11,730 nucleotides of DNA from Actinomycetes bacterium (GCA_021784375.1 JAJXSV010000052.1:1-11730); one strand, 5' to 3'. Positions 1 to 7,523 are shown, counted from the first letter of the stretch. Notes: generated from the letters alone by a model not told the origin. Numbers and translations are program-made.

Positions 1-2
1 CT

Positions 3-1091
3 GGTATGTACTCGACGACTGCTGGTAACGAAACGGTGACCGCGAGCGATCCGAGTTCGTACTACGGCGCATCGCCCGCCATCACCATCAGCAAGCTCAC
101 CAATGGGGTCGACAGTGCCACCATCCTCGTCGGTGACACCGTCACCTGGACCTACCTGGTGAGCAACACCGGCAACGTGACGCTCACGGGCATCTCAGTC
201 AGCGACAACATGCTGGCGCCGAGCGCGGTCACCTGCACCAGTGGCAGTTTGGCCATGGGTGAGTCGGAGACCTGCACCGCCACCGGCATTGCAAGGGCTG
301 ACTGGTACCGGAACATCGGTACCGCGAGCGGTGGCTTCGGTGGAGAGGCCTACACGGCCAACGACTGGAGTTCGTACTTCGGGGCCAACCCCGGCATCAG
401 CATCGTGAAGTCCCCGGCCTCGCAGTTCGTGACCTTGGGCGAAACGGCGACGTTCACCATCCTGGTGACGAACACCGGAAACGTGCCGCTCACGAATGTC
501 ACGGTGTCCGATCCGCTGGCTCCGAACTGCAACGCCAGCCTCGGCTCCATGGCGGTCGGTGACACGGCCACCTACAACTGCACCTTGGCCAACGTCCAGA
601 CCAGTTTCACCAATGTCGCGACCGGAACCGGCACCTACGGGTCTACCACGGTGATCGAAACCGGCACGGCCAACGTGAATGTCGGTTGGTACGGGCGTAC
701 TCCGGGCTACTGGAAGAACCACCCCAGCCCTTGGCCCGACACTTACACGGCAACGCTGTTCGTCCAGGACATCTTCACCATCCCGGGTGCGTTGCTGAAC
801 AAGAGCGGCTACCTTGACCTCTCCGGGCCAAAGGGCGAGGACACCCTCCTGGATGCGCTCGGGTACAAGGGCGGATCCACCCTTCAGGGCAAGGCGCAGA
901 TCCTGCTCCGGGCCGCCGTGGCCGGCCTGCTGAATGAGGCTTACTACGGGAACCTCTACCCGCCGTACAACAGCACGACCGAGCTGATCGCAGCGGTGGA
1001 TGCGTGCCTCGCGACCGTTGACGGTAGTGCCTACACCACGCTGGCCTCCATGCTCGACTACTGGAACAACGGAAACCACAACTCCCTCTAG
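3..1091 (+). CDS. Secreted DUF11-like repeat protein with C-terminal GYWKNHP domain (5' partial)
   Basis: The reading frame is open to the left edge, so the N-terminus and any signal peptide lie outside the window. Counting from the Met codon at base 6, two beta-sandwich repeats of the DUF11 type are visible. Each has a core of the form GDTVTWTYLVSNTGNVTLTG (from about residue 43) or GETATFTILVTNTGNVPLTN (from about residue 145), a period near 102 residues. The linker SSYYGASPAIT / SSYFGANPGIS (residues 17 and 122) repeats with the same spacing. Thr, Ser, Gly and Asn are abundant and Cys pairs occur, as expected for an exported protein. From residue 231 the sequence changes to a helical domain opening with RTPGYWKNHPSPWP, a motif I recall at the C-terminus of other secreted repeat proteins. 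The protein ends in NGNHNSL with no LPXTG motif, basic tail or terminal membrane helix, so sortase anchoring is not supported. An adhesin or surface-layer role is inference. Family call is fairly sure, function is not. Confidence 0.8.
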   Translation, partial: GMYSTTAGNETVTASDPSSYYGASPAITISKLTNGVDSATILVGDTVTWTYLVSNTGNVTLTGISVSDNMLAPSAVTCTSGSLAMGESETCTATGIARADWYRNIGTASGGFGGEAYTANDWSSYFGANPGISIVKSPASQFVTLGETATFTILVTNTGNVPLTNVTVSDPLAPNCNASLGSMAVGDTATYNCTLANVQTSFTNVATGTGTYGSTTVIETGTANVNVGWYGRTPGYWKNHPSPWPDTYTATLFVQDIFTIPGALLNKSGYLDLSGPKGEDTLLDALGYKGGSTLQGKAQILLRAAVAGLLNEAYYGNLYPPYNSTTELIAAVDACLATVDGSAYTTLASMLDYWNNGNHNSL

Positions 1092-1120
1092 CAGTCAGTT
1101 GACAATCACTGGCCCATAGC

Positions 1121-1162
1121 CAGGGAGTCCGGGTCGACCTCCCAGAGGACCCGGACTCCCTG
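1121..1162 (+). terminator. Strong hairpin terminator after the DUF11 gene
   Basis: A perfect 15-bp inverted repeat, CAGGGAGTCCGGGTC (1121-1135) and its reverse complement (1148-1162), flanks a 12-base loop. It starts 29 bases after the stop codon at 1091. Only a weak T-containing stretch (TTATG) follows, so it is not a textbook U-tract terminator. Its position and stem strength still make termination the likeliest role, and it separates the surface-protein gene from bioY. Confidence 0.75.
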
Positions 1163-1261
1163 TTATGTGCACGGAGCGCATTTCCACGACACGTCAATGA
1201 AACCCGCGGGTCTCCTTGCCAGTAACCGGCATCGGCTGTTTGCATGTGCCCACCAACGAAT

Positions 1262-1265
1262 GGAG
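1262..1265 (+). promoter_or_regulatory. Ribosome binding site fixing the bioY start
   Basis: GGAG lies five bases before the ATG at 1271. The in-frame upstream ATG at 1244 has no comparable purine stretch before it. This favours 1271 over 1244 as the start. Confidence 0.6.
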
Positions 1266-1270
1266 TCGAC

Positions 1271-1855
1271 ATGGCAATGGCAGCGACCGGTGTGCTCACC
1301 ACCAGCCTCCGCGGATCCCGCGTCCGCGACGCAGCGCTCGTCGTGGGCGCAACCGCCTTCATCGCGATCAGCGCGCAGCTCAGCATCCGCCTGCCCTTCA
1401 CGCCAGTGCCGATCACGGGCCAGACGCTCGCCGTCCTGCTCACTGGCGCGGCGCTCGGCACCACCCTCGCGCTTGCATCCACCTCGCTCTACCTGGCCTT
1501 GGCACTGGGCGGCCTGCCCGTGCTCACGCCCACGGCGACGGGTGCACATCTCACCGGCTCCGCTGTGCTCTCCGCTCCCACCCTCGGCTATGTCGTCGGC
1601 TTCATCGCCGCTGCCTGGCTCGTCGGCGCGCTCGCAGAGCGCGGCCTCAGCACCTCTCCCCTGCGCGTGGTCGCCACCATGGTCGCGGGCAACGCCGTCA
1701 TCTACACGTTGGGTCTGCTTTGGCTGCACCACGCACTCTCTGCAAGCTGGGCCAACACCTTCGCCTGGGGCATGACGCCCTTCCTCATCGGCGATGCGGT
1801 GAAGATCGCCATCGCAGCCGGCCTGCTGCCCACGGCGTGGAGGTTCGTGCGCTGA
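1271..1855 (+). CDS. bioY: Biotin transporter S-component BioY
   Basis: Predicted integral membrane protein of 194 residues that captures biotin as the substrate-binding (S) component of an energy-coupling-factor transporter. The family signature is clear: LRLPFTP-type segment IRLPFTPVPITGQTLAVLLT at about residues 39-58, then GAALG and alternating hydrophobic helices (about six in all), ending with GDAVKIAIAAGLLP. The length matches typical BioY proteins (about 180-200 residues). The start at 1271 is chosen for its GGAG site; 1244 would add nine polar residues. No BioM ATPase or BioN transmembrane gene and no biotin biosynthesis gene is adjacent, so it probably works alone or with a shared ECF module encoded elsewhere. 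I found no clear regulator site upstream. The next gene begins 35 bases downstream, so the two may share a transcript. Confidence 0.93.
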   Translation: MAMAATGVLTTSLRGSRVRDAALVVGATAFIAISAQLSIRLPFTPVPITGQTLAVLLTGAALGTTLALASTSLYLALALGGLPVLTPTATGAHLTGSAVLSAPTLGYVVGFIAAAWLVGALAERGLSTSPLRVVATMVAGNAVIYTLGLLWLHHALSASWANTFAWGMTPFLIGDAVKIAIAAGLLPTAWRFVR

Positions 1856-1890
1856 CCCGCAGCGCATCGCCCGCCGGTTAGGCTGCCGGC

Positions 1891-2559
1891 ATGACCGAGC
1901 ACGTACCGGCTTGGCGCCGCGAATCGGCCGGCGAGTTGCGCTGGCCGGTGACGATCGTCGTTGCCCTCACGGTGGCCGCGCAGCTCACCATCCCCGACAG
2001 TTTCTCGCTCGGCGATTCACGTCTCATGCCGGTGATCGAGTTGGTCATGCTGGCAGCATTGGTGGTCCTCAACCCCGGGGCGATACGCAAGCCGCATCTG
2101 CACCTGCGCTGGCTGTCCATCGCGCTCACCGCCGCGATGTCGATGAGCAACGTGGTCGAGGCGCTTCGGCTCGTCCAGTCGATCCTCGAGGGCACAGCGT
2201 CTAGCGACGCCTTCACCGTGTTGCGGGTCGGCGGCACCATCTGGTTGGTGAACATCGTGGTCATGGCCCTCTGGTACTGGGAGCTCGACCGCGGTGGCGC
2301 CTCGGCGCGCGCACGCAACGTCCACGACCGCACCGACTTCCTGTTCCCGCAGATGACCTCGCCACAGTTCACACACATGGATTGGGAACCGGCCTTCATC
2401 GACTACTTCTACACGTCGTTCACCAACGCCAGCGCCTTCAGCCCCACCGATGTGCTGCCACTCACGCGCTGGGCGAAGATGCTGATGATGCTGCAATCGG
2501 TGGTATCTCTGACGACGGTCGCACTCATCATCGCCCGCGCCGTGAACACGCTGCGCTGA
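1891..2559 (+). CDS. Small membrane protein with ion-channel-like pore segment
   Basis: Hypothetical integral membrane protein of 222 residues. Hydrophobic segments lie at about 17-33, 44-60, 74-92, 113-130 and 192-216. Between the fourth and fifth helices comes a soluble stretch (about 131-168), then FIDYFYTSFTNASAFSPTD at about 169-187, then a last helix. This order (short re-entrant aromatic/Thr/Ser segment ending in a small acidic turn, followed by a helix) resembles the pore loop of two-helix ion channels. The classical potassium filter TVGYG is replaced by TNASAFSP, so potassium selectivity should not be assumed. Similar proteins are, to my recollection, common but uncharacterised in actinobacteria. 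The ribosome site is weak (TTAGG eight bases before ATG). It follows bioY by 35 bases on the same strand, with no evident functional link. Confidence 0.75.
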   Translation: MTEHVPAWRRESAGELRWPVTIVVALTVAAQLTIPDSFSLGDSRLMPVIELVMLAALVVLNPGAIRKPHLHLRWLSIALTAAMSMSNVVEALRLVQSILEGTASSDAFTVLRVGGTIWLVNIVVMALWYWELDRGGASARARNVHDRTDFLFPQMTSPQFTHMDWEPAFIDYFYTSFTNASAFSPTDVLPLTRWAKMLMMLQSVVSLTTVALIIARAVNTLR

Positions 2560-2578
2560 GCCGACGCTCCGGGCCGGA

Positions 2579-2640
2579 AGGCGGAGTGAAGCGCCTCCCA
2601 GCCCTTCCTGCCAAGGCGCTCCAGCCTGACAGGAGCGCCT
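2579..2640 (+). repeat. Four-arm alternating inverted repeat
   Basis: Four short arms alternate in orientation: AGGCG (2579-2583), AGCGCCT (2590-2596), AGGCGCTCC (2614-2622) and GGAGCGCCT (2632-2640). Arms 1:2, 2:3 and 3:4 can each pair, with 3:4 the strongest at nine base pairs. The pairings 2:3 and 3:4 exclude each other. The element starts 20 bases after the stop of the preceding membrane-protein gene and ends about 166 bases before the HEAT-protein start. It may be a terminator without a U-tract or a leader structure for the following operon. Confidence 0.45.
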
Positions 2641-2670
2641 GCCCAGCTGCCATCAAACCTGCAGCACCGC

Positions 2671-2686
2671 GGTGCGCGTGCGCACC
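2671..2686 (+). other. Short hairpin in the leader of the polysaccharide operon
   Basis: GGTGCG, loop CGTG, CGCACC form a six-bp stem in the 247-base gap before the HEAT-protein gene. It is GC-rich and could arise by chance. The rest of the gap (2641-2806) shows no gene I can support and no convincing -35/-10 pair. Confidence 0.3.
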
Positions 2687-2806
2687 TCGCGGAATTGCGC
2701 GTGGCATGACCGATCCGCAGGGGGGTCGCAATCACCAACCCTTGACCGGTAGTTTCGGCATAAGGAGTTGGGGGACTCGCAGGCTCGGGGGAGTCGGGAC
2801 GGACAA

Positions 2807-3919
2807 ATGGGATTTCATCTCACGACTGGAAATGCACAGGTCGTCTTCTACCTGATCGTCGTGCTCGCCGTGCTCAGCCTCATCCTGATCGCAGCAGTGA
2901 TCCTGTTCAAGATGACGCGCGATCGCTTGGAGCGCAACAGCGCTGCCTTGCAGGCGCGCATCCAGACGGTGTGGGAGAGCGGCGATGCGGCGCAGCTGCG
3001 CACCGTGGCCGAGGAGATCGACCGGGGTGGCGTGCACCAGCAATCGGATCTCACGCTCGTCTGCAATCGCACCGCCGGCGCATCGTGGTGGACGCCCGAG
3101 CGGGAATCCGAGGTGCAGCAGTCATTCATCGACGCAGGCCTGGCTGCACGCCTGCAGCGCCAATTGACTGGGCGCAACACCCTCCGACGGGGATTGTCCG
3201 TGTACCTCGCGGGATTCCCCTGCTGGCACGTGGACCCGGCGGCCATCGAGAGTTTCACGCTGGACGAGGAGCCCACCATCCGCATGGCTGCGGTCGGCGC
3301 GCTGGAGCGCATCGCGACACCGCCCGCCGCGGATGCGCTGATCACCGCCCTCGAACAGCAGCACCTGGCCCGAACACGAATCATCGAGCGTCTCGGCCAC
3401 GATTGGGCGGTCCCCTCCATGCTCACCGCGATGGACAAGCCGGGCCAGACCTGGGAGATCCGGAGCGACCTGCTCAGGGCCATGGCAATGGCAGCGGACG
3501 CACGGTCCATCGAGCGCGCGCTCCTGTCCGCCACCAGTGACTACAAGTTTGAACGCATGCAGGCCATGCGCGTCCTCGCAGCCACCTATGCGAAGGCCAA
3601 CGACGAGCAGAAGTGGCGCATCTCCATGGTCGCGGTCAAGACCGCCCATGATGAATTCGCGAATGTCCGCAGCAACGCCATCGAAGTCCTCCGCCAGATC
3701 CCGGAGCCGATCGAGTTCGACATGCTCGAGGGGCTCGTCGGCGACCCGGATTGGTTCGTGCGCCGCGGCGCGGCTCGCGCCCTCGTGTCGCTCGGCGAGG
3801 AGGGGCGACGCAGATTGACCCGTCTCGCAGCAGGTATCGATCCCTTCGCAGCACAACGGGCACGCGAGGAGCTGGCAATGCATGCGGCATTCCCGGACTA
3901 CCAGCAGGCAGGTGCGTGA
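2807..3919 (+). CDS. Membrane-anchored HEAT-repeat protein
   Basis: Predicted 370-residue protein with one strongly hydrophobic segment near the N-terminus (about 11-34, rich in Leu, Val and Ile) followed by basic residues (KMTRDR), then a helical soluble part. Two HEAT-type helical repeats are readable: about 146-182 (FTLDEEPTIRMAAVGALERI) and about 306-335 (LVGDPDWFVRRGAARALVSL). The region between looks like degenerate repeats of the same kind. HEAT solenoids usually bind other proteins; no catalytic motif is seen. The basic residues after the helix predict that the solenoid is cytoplasmic. The ATG at 2807 is preferred. An in-frame TTG at 2768 would add 13 polar residues, but its AAGGAG lies directly against the codon, too close to work. 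The stop overlaps the glycosyltransferase start by one base (TGATG), which implies translational coupling and a partnership with the synthase, for example as scaffold or regulator. That role is inference. Confidence 0.82.
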   Translation: MGFHLTTGNAQVVFYLIVVLAVLSLILIAAVILFKMTRDRLERNSAALQARIQTVWESGDAAQLRTVAEEIDRGGVHQQSDLTLVCNRTAGASWWTPERESEVQQSFIDAGLAARLQRQLTGRNTLRRGLSVYLAGFPCWHVDPAAIESFTLDEEPTIRMAAVGALERIATPPAADALITALEQQHLARTRIIERLGHDWAVPSMLTAMDKPGQTWEIRSDLLRAMAMAADARSIERALLSATSDYKFERMQAMRVLAATYAKANDEQKWRISMVAVKTAHDEFANVRSNAIEVLRQIPEPIEFDMLEGLVGDPDWFVRRGAARALVSLGEEGRRRLTRLAAGIDPFAAQRAREELAMHAAFPDYQQAGA

Positions 3920-5382
3920 TGGGAACGGGCAGGTTCAATCACCAGGGACTCGAGTGGCTGCAGACGATCATCGTCGGCTACAACCGATTCCTGCTCTACT
4001 ACCTCGCCGTGATGCTGGTGCTCGCGGGCTTCCTCGTGCTGGTGGGCTGGCTTTCGGTCAACCACTACGTGCGCATGCGCCCCCTTCGCGACTACCGCCA
4101 TGTCGGCACGAGTGCGCTCTCCATGCCGGTGAGCATCATCGTCCCCGGCTTCAACGAGGAACTGAACATCGTGGAGTCCGTGCGCTCACTGCTCGCCACG
4201 CAGTTCAGCCAGATGGAAGTCATCGTGGTGAACGACGGCTCCAAGGACGGCACTTTGGAACGCCTCAAGGCGGCGTTCAACCTGGTACCTGTGGAGCGCA
4301 CGCCACGATCCGGCCTCCCCACGGCGCCGGTGCTCGAGGTCTTCGCCTCACCCGTCGATGCCCGGGTGCTCGTCATCGACAAGCGCAACGGCGGCAAGGC
4401 CGATGCGCTCAACGCCGGCATCAACTACGCGCAGTACCCGCTGGTGAGCGCCATCGACGCCGACACCATGCTGGATCCCGGGGCACTTGCCCGCCTCGTC
4501 TGGGAGTTCCAGTCGCATCCCGACACCGTCGCCACCGGCGGCATCGTGCGCATCGCCAACGGCAGCACGGTGAAGGATGGCCGCTTGGTGTCGATCGCCA
4601 CGCCACACCGTGAGTTCCTTGCCAATGTGCAGATCGTCGAGTACCTGCGTGCTTTCCTGGGCGGCCGCCTTGGGTGGTCTCGCATGGGCATGCTGCTCAT
4701 CATCTCGGGCGCATTCGGACTCTTCCGGCGCGACGTGCTGGTGGCCGCTGGCGGGTACAGCAACGAGACGATCACGGAGGATGCCGAACTCGTGCTCCGC
4801 ATCCGTCGGTATCAAGCGGACCACGGGCAACCCTGCCGCATCACGTTCTTCCCCGACCCCATCTGCTGGACTGAGGCGCCGACCACGGTCAAGGCCCTGG
4901 TGCGGCAGCGCGATCGCTGGCAGCGTGGCCTCGGAGAGACCCTGATCCGCCATCGCGGCATGCTGTTCCGGAAGAAGTACGGGCGCATCGGTTGGGTGGC
5001 GCTCCCCTACTTCTGGGCCTTCGAGTTCCTCGAGCCGCTCATCACCGTCACCGGCATGATCGTGACGACGGTGGCGCTGCTGTTCGGCTTCGGCGATCTC
5101 CGCATCTACCTCCTCATGCTCACCTTCGCGTTCGCTTACGGCTACTTCATCTCCATGGCCATCATCCTGTTGGAGGAACGAGCGTTCCGGCGCTACCCCA
5201 ACTGGGCCGATCTCCGCCGCATGACCACGGTCGCGCTGCTCGAGAACTTCGGATTTCGCCAGTGGCAGTCATTCGTGCGTGCCCGGGCCATATTCCGCAT
5301 CCGCTCTCGGCGGAGGCAGTGGGGCGAGCAGAGGCGCGTCGGCTTCACCCGGGCCGCAGACCAGGCGGACACCAAGGCATGA
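3919..5382 (+). CDS. Processive-type family 2 membrane glycosyltransferase (polysaccharide synthase)
   Basis: Predicted 487-residue inner-membrane enzyme that polymerises a sugar from a nucleotide-sugar donor. A helix at about 25-47 precedes the GT-A domain, which begins MPVSIIVPGFNEE (69). The motifs of processive family 2 synthases are all present: NDGS (105-108), GGKADALNAG (158), DAD (180-182), TED (286-288, catalytic base) and QRDRW (330-334, the Q/RxxRW acceptor-site motif). Two to three helices follow at about 360-417, then a basic tail. This layout is closer to PgaC/NodC-like synthases than to cellulose synthase BcsA, and no PilZ domain is visible. The sugar and linkage cannot be read from the sequence. 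The ATG at 3919 overlaps the HEAT gene stop; the frame is open further upstream, but that part lies inside the HEAT gene. The stop overlaps the downstream lipoprotein start (ATGA). Confidence 0.92.
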   Translation: MGTGRFNHQGLEWLQTIIVGYNRFLLYYLAVMLVLAGFLVLVGWLSVNHYVRMRPLRDYRHVGTSALSMPVSIIVPGFNEELNIVESVRSLLATQFSQMEVIVVNDGSKDGTLERLKAAFNLVPVERTPRSGLPTAPVLEVFASPVDARVLVIDKRNGGKADALNAGINYAQYPLVSAIDADTMLDPGALARLVWEFQSHPDTVATGGIVRIANGSTVKDGRLVSIATPHREFLANVQIVEYLRAFLGGRLGWSRMGMLLIISGAFGLFRRDVLVAAGGYSNETITEDAELVLRIRRYQADHGQPCRITFFPDPICWTEAPTTVKALVRQRDRWQRGLGETLIRHRGMLFRKKYGRIGWVALPYFWAFEFLEPLITVTGMIVTTVALLFGFGDLRIYLLMLTFAFAYGYFISMAIILLEERAFRRYPNWADLRRMTTVALLENFGFRQWQSFVRARAIFRIRSRRRQWGEQRRVGFTRAADQADTKA

Positions 5383-7469
5383 GGCGCACAGCCATCAGCG
5401 CGGTCATCGCCGGACTGCTCGCCGCGCTGACGGCCTCATGCGGAAGCAGCGCCACTGCTGGCGCCCCCATCTCCTGGGCGCCCCGACCCGTGCAATCACA
5501 GGGCCTCTCGGTGCTTGCCAGCGCGGGCCTGGTGAACGGGAAACCAGAACTCGCACTGCACACACAGCATGGCGACGTCACGTTCTGGGGCGGCGTGAAC
5601 CTGGGCACCACGACACCCGGGCACAACCCCGGTGAACTGGCGCTCCCCCGCGCACTGCTGCGCCAATGGTTCCCGCAGATGGCCGGCATGGGTATCCGCT
5701 TCATCCGCGTCTACACGATCATGCCACCCGCGTTCTACGAGGAGCTCGCCGCCTACGACGAAGCGCATGCGACAGCTCCCCTCTACCTCGTGCAGGGCAT
5801 CTACCTTCCGGATGAGTCGTACGCCGTGCGCGGCACACTCTTCGACCAGCCGGCAGACAGCGCCTTCAGTGCGGAGATCGCGGACGCCTCGGCCGCGGTG
5901 CACGGCACGCTCGTCCGGCCACCGCAACTCGGACGCGCATACGGCACATGGACCGCAGACGTGCACAAGTGGGTGGCCGCCTGGATCGTCGGCGCCGAAC
6001 TCAGTCCCTACGGCGTCGCGCGCACCGATTCGCTCACCGCCACCCAGCCCTTCCACGGCACCTACTTCACCTCCACACCGGACAGCACCCCGACTGAGCG
6101 CTGGTACGCCCGCCACATGGACGAGTTGGCGACGGCTGAGGCGGCGCACCATGTAAGCGCGCCCATCGCCTTCGTCAACTGGCCCACCACCGATCCCCTT
6201 GCCCATCCGGTGGAACCGAACCCCAGCGAGGACATGGTGTCGTTGGACGCGAACCACGTTCGAGCCACCGCCGCCTGGCCGGGGGGAACCTTCGCCAGTT
6301 ACCACGCGTACCCGTACTACCCGGACTTCCTCCGCTTCGAGCCGGACCTGCAGCGGCCACTCGCGAACGGCAGGACCGATGCCTACCTCGCCTACGTCAC
6401 CGCCTTGCAGGCACACCACGCGCAGGTCGGTATGCCAACCCTCGTATCCGAGTTCGGGGTTCCCTCGAGTCTGGGGTCAGCGCACTACGGCACCAACGGT
6501 CGCGACCAGGGCATGCACACCGAGGCACAGGCGATGGCGATGGATGCGCAGATGATGCGGGGGCTGAAGCGCCAGGGGCTGTCTGGTGGCTTCCTCTTCA
6601 TCTGGGCGGATGAATGGTTCAAGTTCACCTGGAATACGCTCCGCCGCACCACCGTTGCGAATGCAGAACGGCGATCGCTCTGGCACGATCCGCTGACCAA
6701 TGAGCAGTGGTTCGGCATCCTGGCCATGGATCCCCTGACCAGTGGCTGGAGCACCCCCTACGAGAGGGCCACCGGGCCATTACGCACGTTGTCAGTGGAG
6801 CACGACGCGGCGTACGTCTACCTGGAACTCAAGTTGGCCGCGAGCCTGAGGAAGCCCCTCACGCTCGGTTTCGACATCGTGCCGGGCGGACGTTCACTCC
6901 CGACGGCCGCACCGGGCGCCGGTGCCAACGACGTCGCCATCACGGTTGATCCGAAGGCGGGGACGTCCACCGCGTATGTGGTCAGGACCGCGGATCCCAT
7001 CCTGCTTGACGGCCTCGACCCGGCATCCATCCCGGCCGCCACACTGCCGGGTTGGGACCTCGAGCGTCTCACGGCGAATCGTGCTGCACCGGCAATCGAG
7101 GGCCTGAGCGCGCGCCCGGCGGAGTTCGTCACGGTGGGGAACATGATCCGTGGTTCCTGGGACCTGAAGTCGCGTGCCTACGACTCCTTGGCCACCTGGT
7201 GGCTGCAGGGTTCGCTACTCGAACTGCGGATCCCCTGGTCGATGCTCATGTTCGGCGATCCCTCCTCACACACCGCGGTTGTGCCCGTCAACGGAGAGCC
7301 CAGTGCGGTCCCGGCGCAAACGATCGGTCTGCTCGCGAACATCGACTCCAGGAACCTCGCATTGCCCAGGTTGCGCTGGGACGGGTGGAACCAGGCCAAG
7401 TACACAGTGCGCGTCAAGCGCGGGGCCGGCGCCATGGCGAGCGCGTGGCATGCGGTGAACGCCGGCTGA
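5379..7469 (+). CDS. Lipoprotein with clan GH-A-like glycosidase domain and C-terminal beta-sandwich
   Basis: Predicted 696-residue exported lipoprotein. The N-terminus is a short signal peptide with RR, a hydrophobic core and TASC at 18-21, Cys21 being the likely lipidated residue. Residues about 60-450 look like a (beta/alpha)8 glycosidase: FWGGVNLG (69), GIRFIRVYT (105), IVGAELSPYG (203-212), ASYHAYPYYP (306), LVSEFGVP (355-362) and GFLFIWADEW (404). Glu207 and Glu358 lie on candidate strands 4 and 7 and fit the acid/base and nucleophile of clan GH-A; Ala206 replaces the usual Asn before the acid/base. From about 466 to 680 the sequence (HDAAYVYLELKL, GFDIVPGG, LELRIPWSML) resembles a CBM9/DOMON-like beta-sandwich, perhaps sugar-binding. 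Its start overlaps the synthase stop, so it probably acts outside the membrane on the polymer that synthase makes, much as PgaB or PslG accompany their systems. The exact GH family and substrate are unknown to me. Confidence 0.82.
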   Translation: MRRTAISAVIAGLLAALTASCGSSATAGAPISWAPRPVQSQGLSVLASAGLVNGKPELALHTQHGDVTFWGGVNLGTTTPGHNPGELALPRALLRQWFPQMAGMGIRFIRVYTIMPPAFYEELAAYDEAHATAPLYLVQGIYLPDESYAVRGTLFDQPADSAFSAEIADASAAVHGTLVRPPQLGRAYGTWTADVHKWVAAWIVGAELSPYGVARTDSLTATQPFHGTYFTSTPDSTPTERWYARHMDELATAEAAHHVSAPIAFVNWPTTDPLAHPVEPNPSEDMVSLDANHVRATAAWPGGTFASYHAYPYYPDFLRFEPDLQRPLANGRTDAYLAYVTALQAHHAQVGMPTLVSEFGVPSSLGSAHYGTNGRDQGMHTEAQAMAMDAQMMRGLKRQGLSGGFLFIWADEWFKFTWNTLRRTTVANAERRSLWHDPLTNEQWFGILAMDPLTSGWSTPYERATGPLRTLSVEHDAAYVYLELKLAASLRKPLTLGFDIVPGGRSLPTAAPGAGANDVAITVDPKAGTSTAYVVRTADPILLDGLDPASIPAATLPGWDLERLTANRAAPAIEGLSARPAEFVTVGNMIRGSWDLKSRAYDSLATWWLQGSLLELRIPWSMLMFGDPSSHTAVVPVNGEPSAVPAQTIGLLANIDSRNLALPRLRWDGWNQAKYTVRVKRGAGAMASAWHAVNAG

Positions 7470-7481
7470 GCGCCGAGGCCC

Positions 7482-7523
7482 GGAGAGGGTGGCATCCCGG
7501 ATCTCCGAGACGCCACCCTCTCC
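7482..7523. terminator. Hairpin between convergent genes, likely bidirectional terminator
   Basis: GGAGAGGGTGGC (7482-7493) and its exact reverse complement (7512-7523) form a 12-bp stem around an 18-base loop. It lies in the 70-base gap between two genes that end towards each other (stops at 7469 on plus and 7540 on minus). The stem is symmetrical, so it could stop transcription from both sides. There is no U-tract on either strand. Confidence 0.75.

Noticed and set aside
195..1079. Long minus-strand open frame of 294 codons antisense to the DUF11 gene
   Set aside because: It lacks recognisable motifs, is rich in Arg, Gly and Val as expected of a shadow frame in GC-rich DNA, and overlaps a clearly coding repeat protein.
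1099..1104. Perfect -35-like TTGACA between the DUF11 gene and bioY
   Set aside because: No -10-like hexamer lies 16-18 bases downstream, and the terminator hairpin falls directly after it, so it would not serve bioY.
1216..1245. TTGCCA plus TTGCAT as a bioY promoter
   Set aside because: The -10 matches only three of six consensus bases at 18-base spacing, which is not distinguishable from chance.
2742..2747. TTGACC as a -35 box for the HEAT-GT2-GH operon
   Set aside because: The only AT-rich stretch (CATAAG) is 11 bases away, too close, and the hexamer at proper spacing is GAGTTG.
2768..2806. TTG start at 2768 for the HEAT protein
   Set aside because: AAGGAG touches the TTG with no spacer, and the extra 13 residues are polar and would precede the membrane helix without purpose. 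ATG 2807 is preferred, though not proven.
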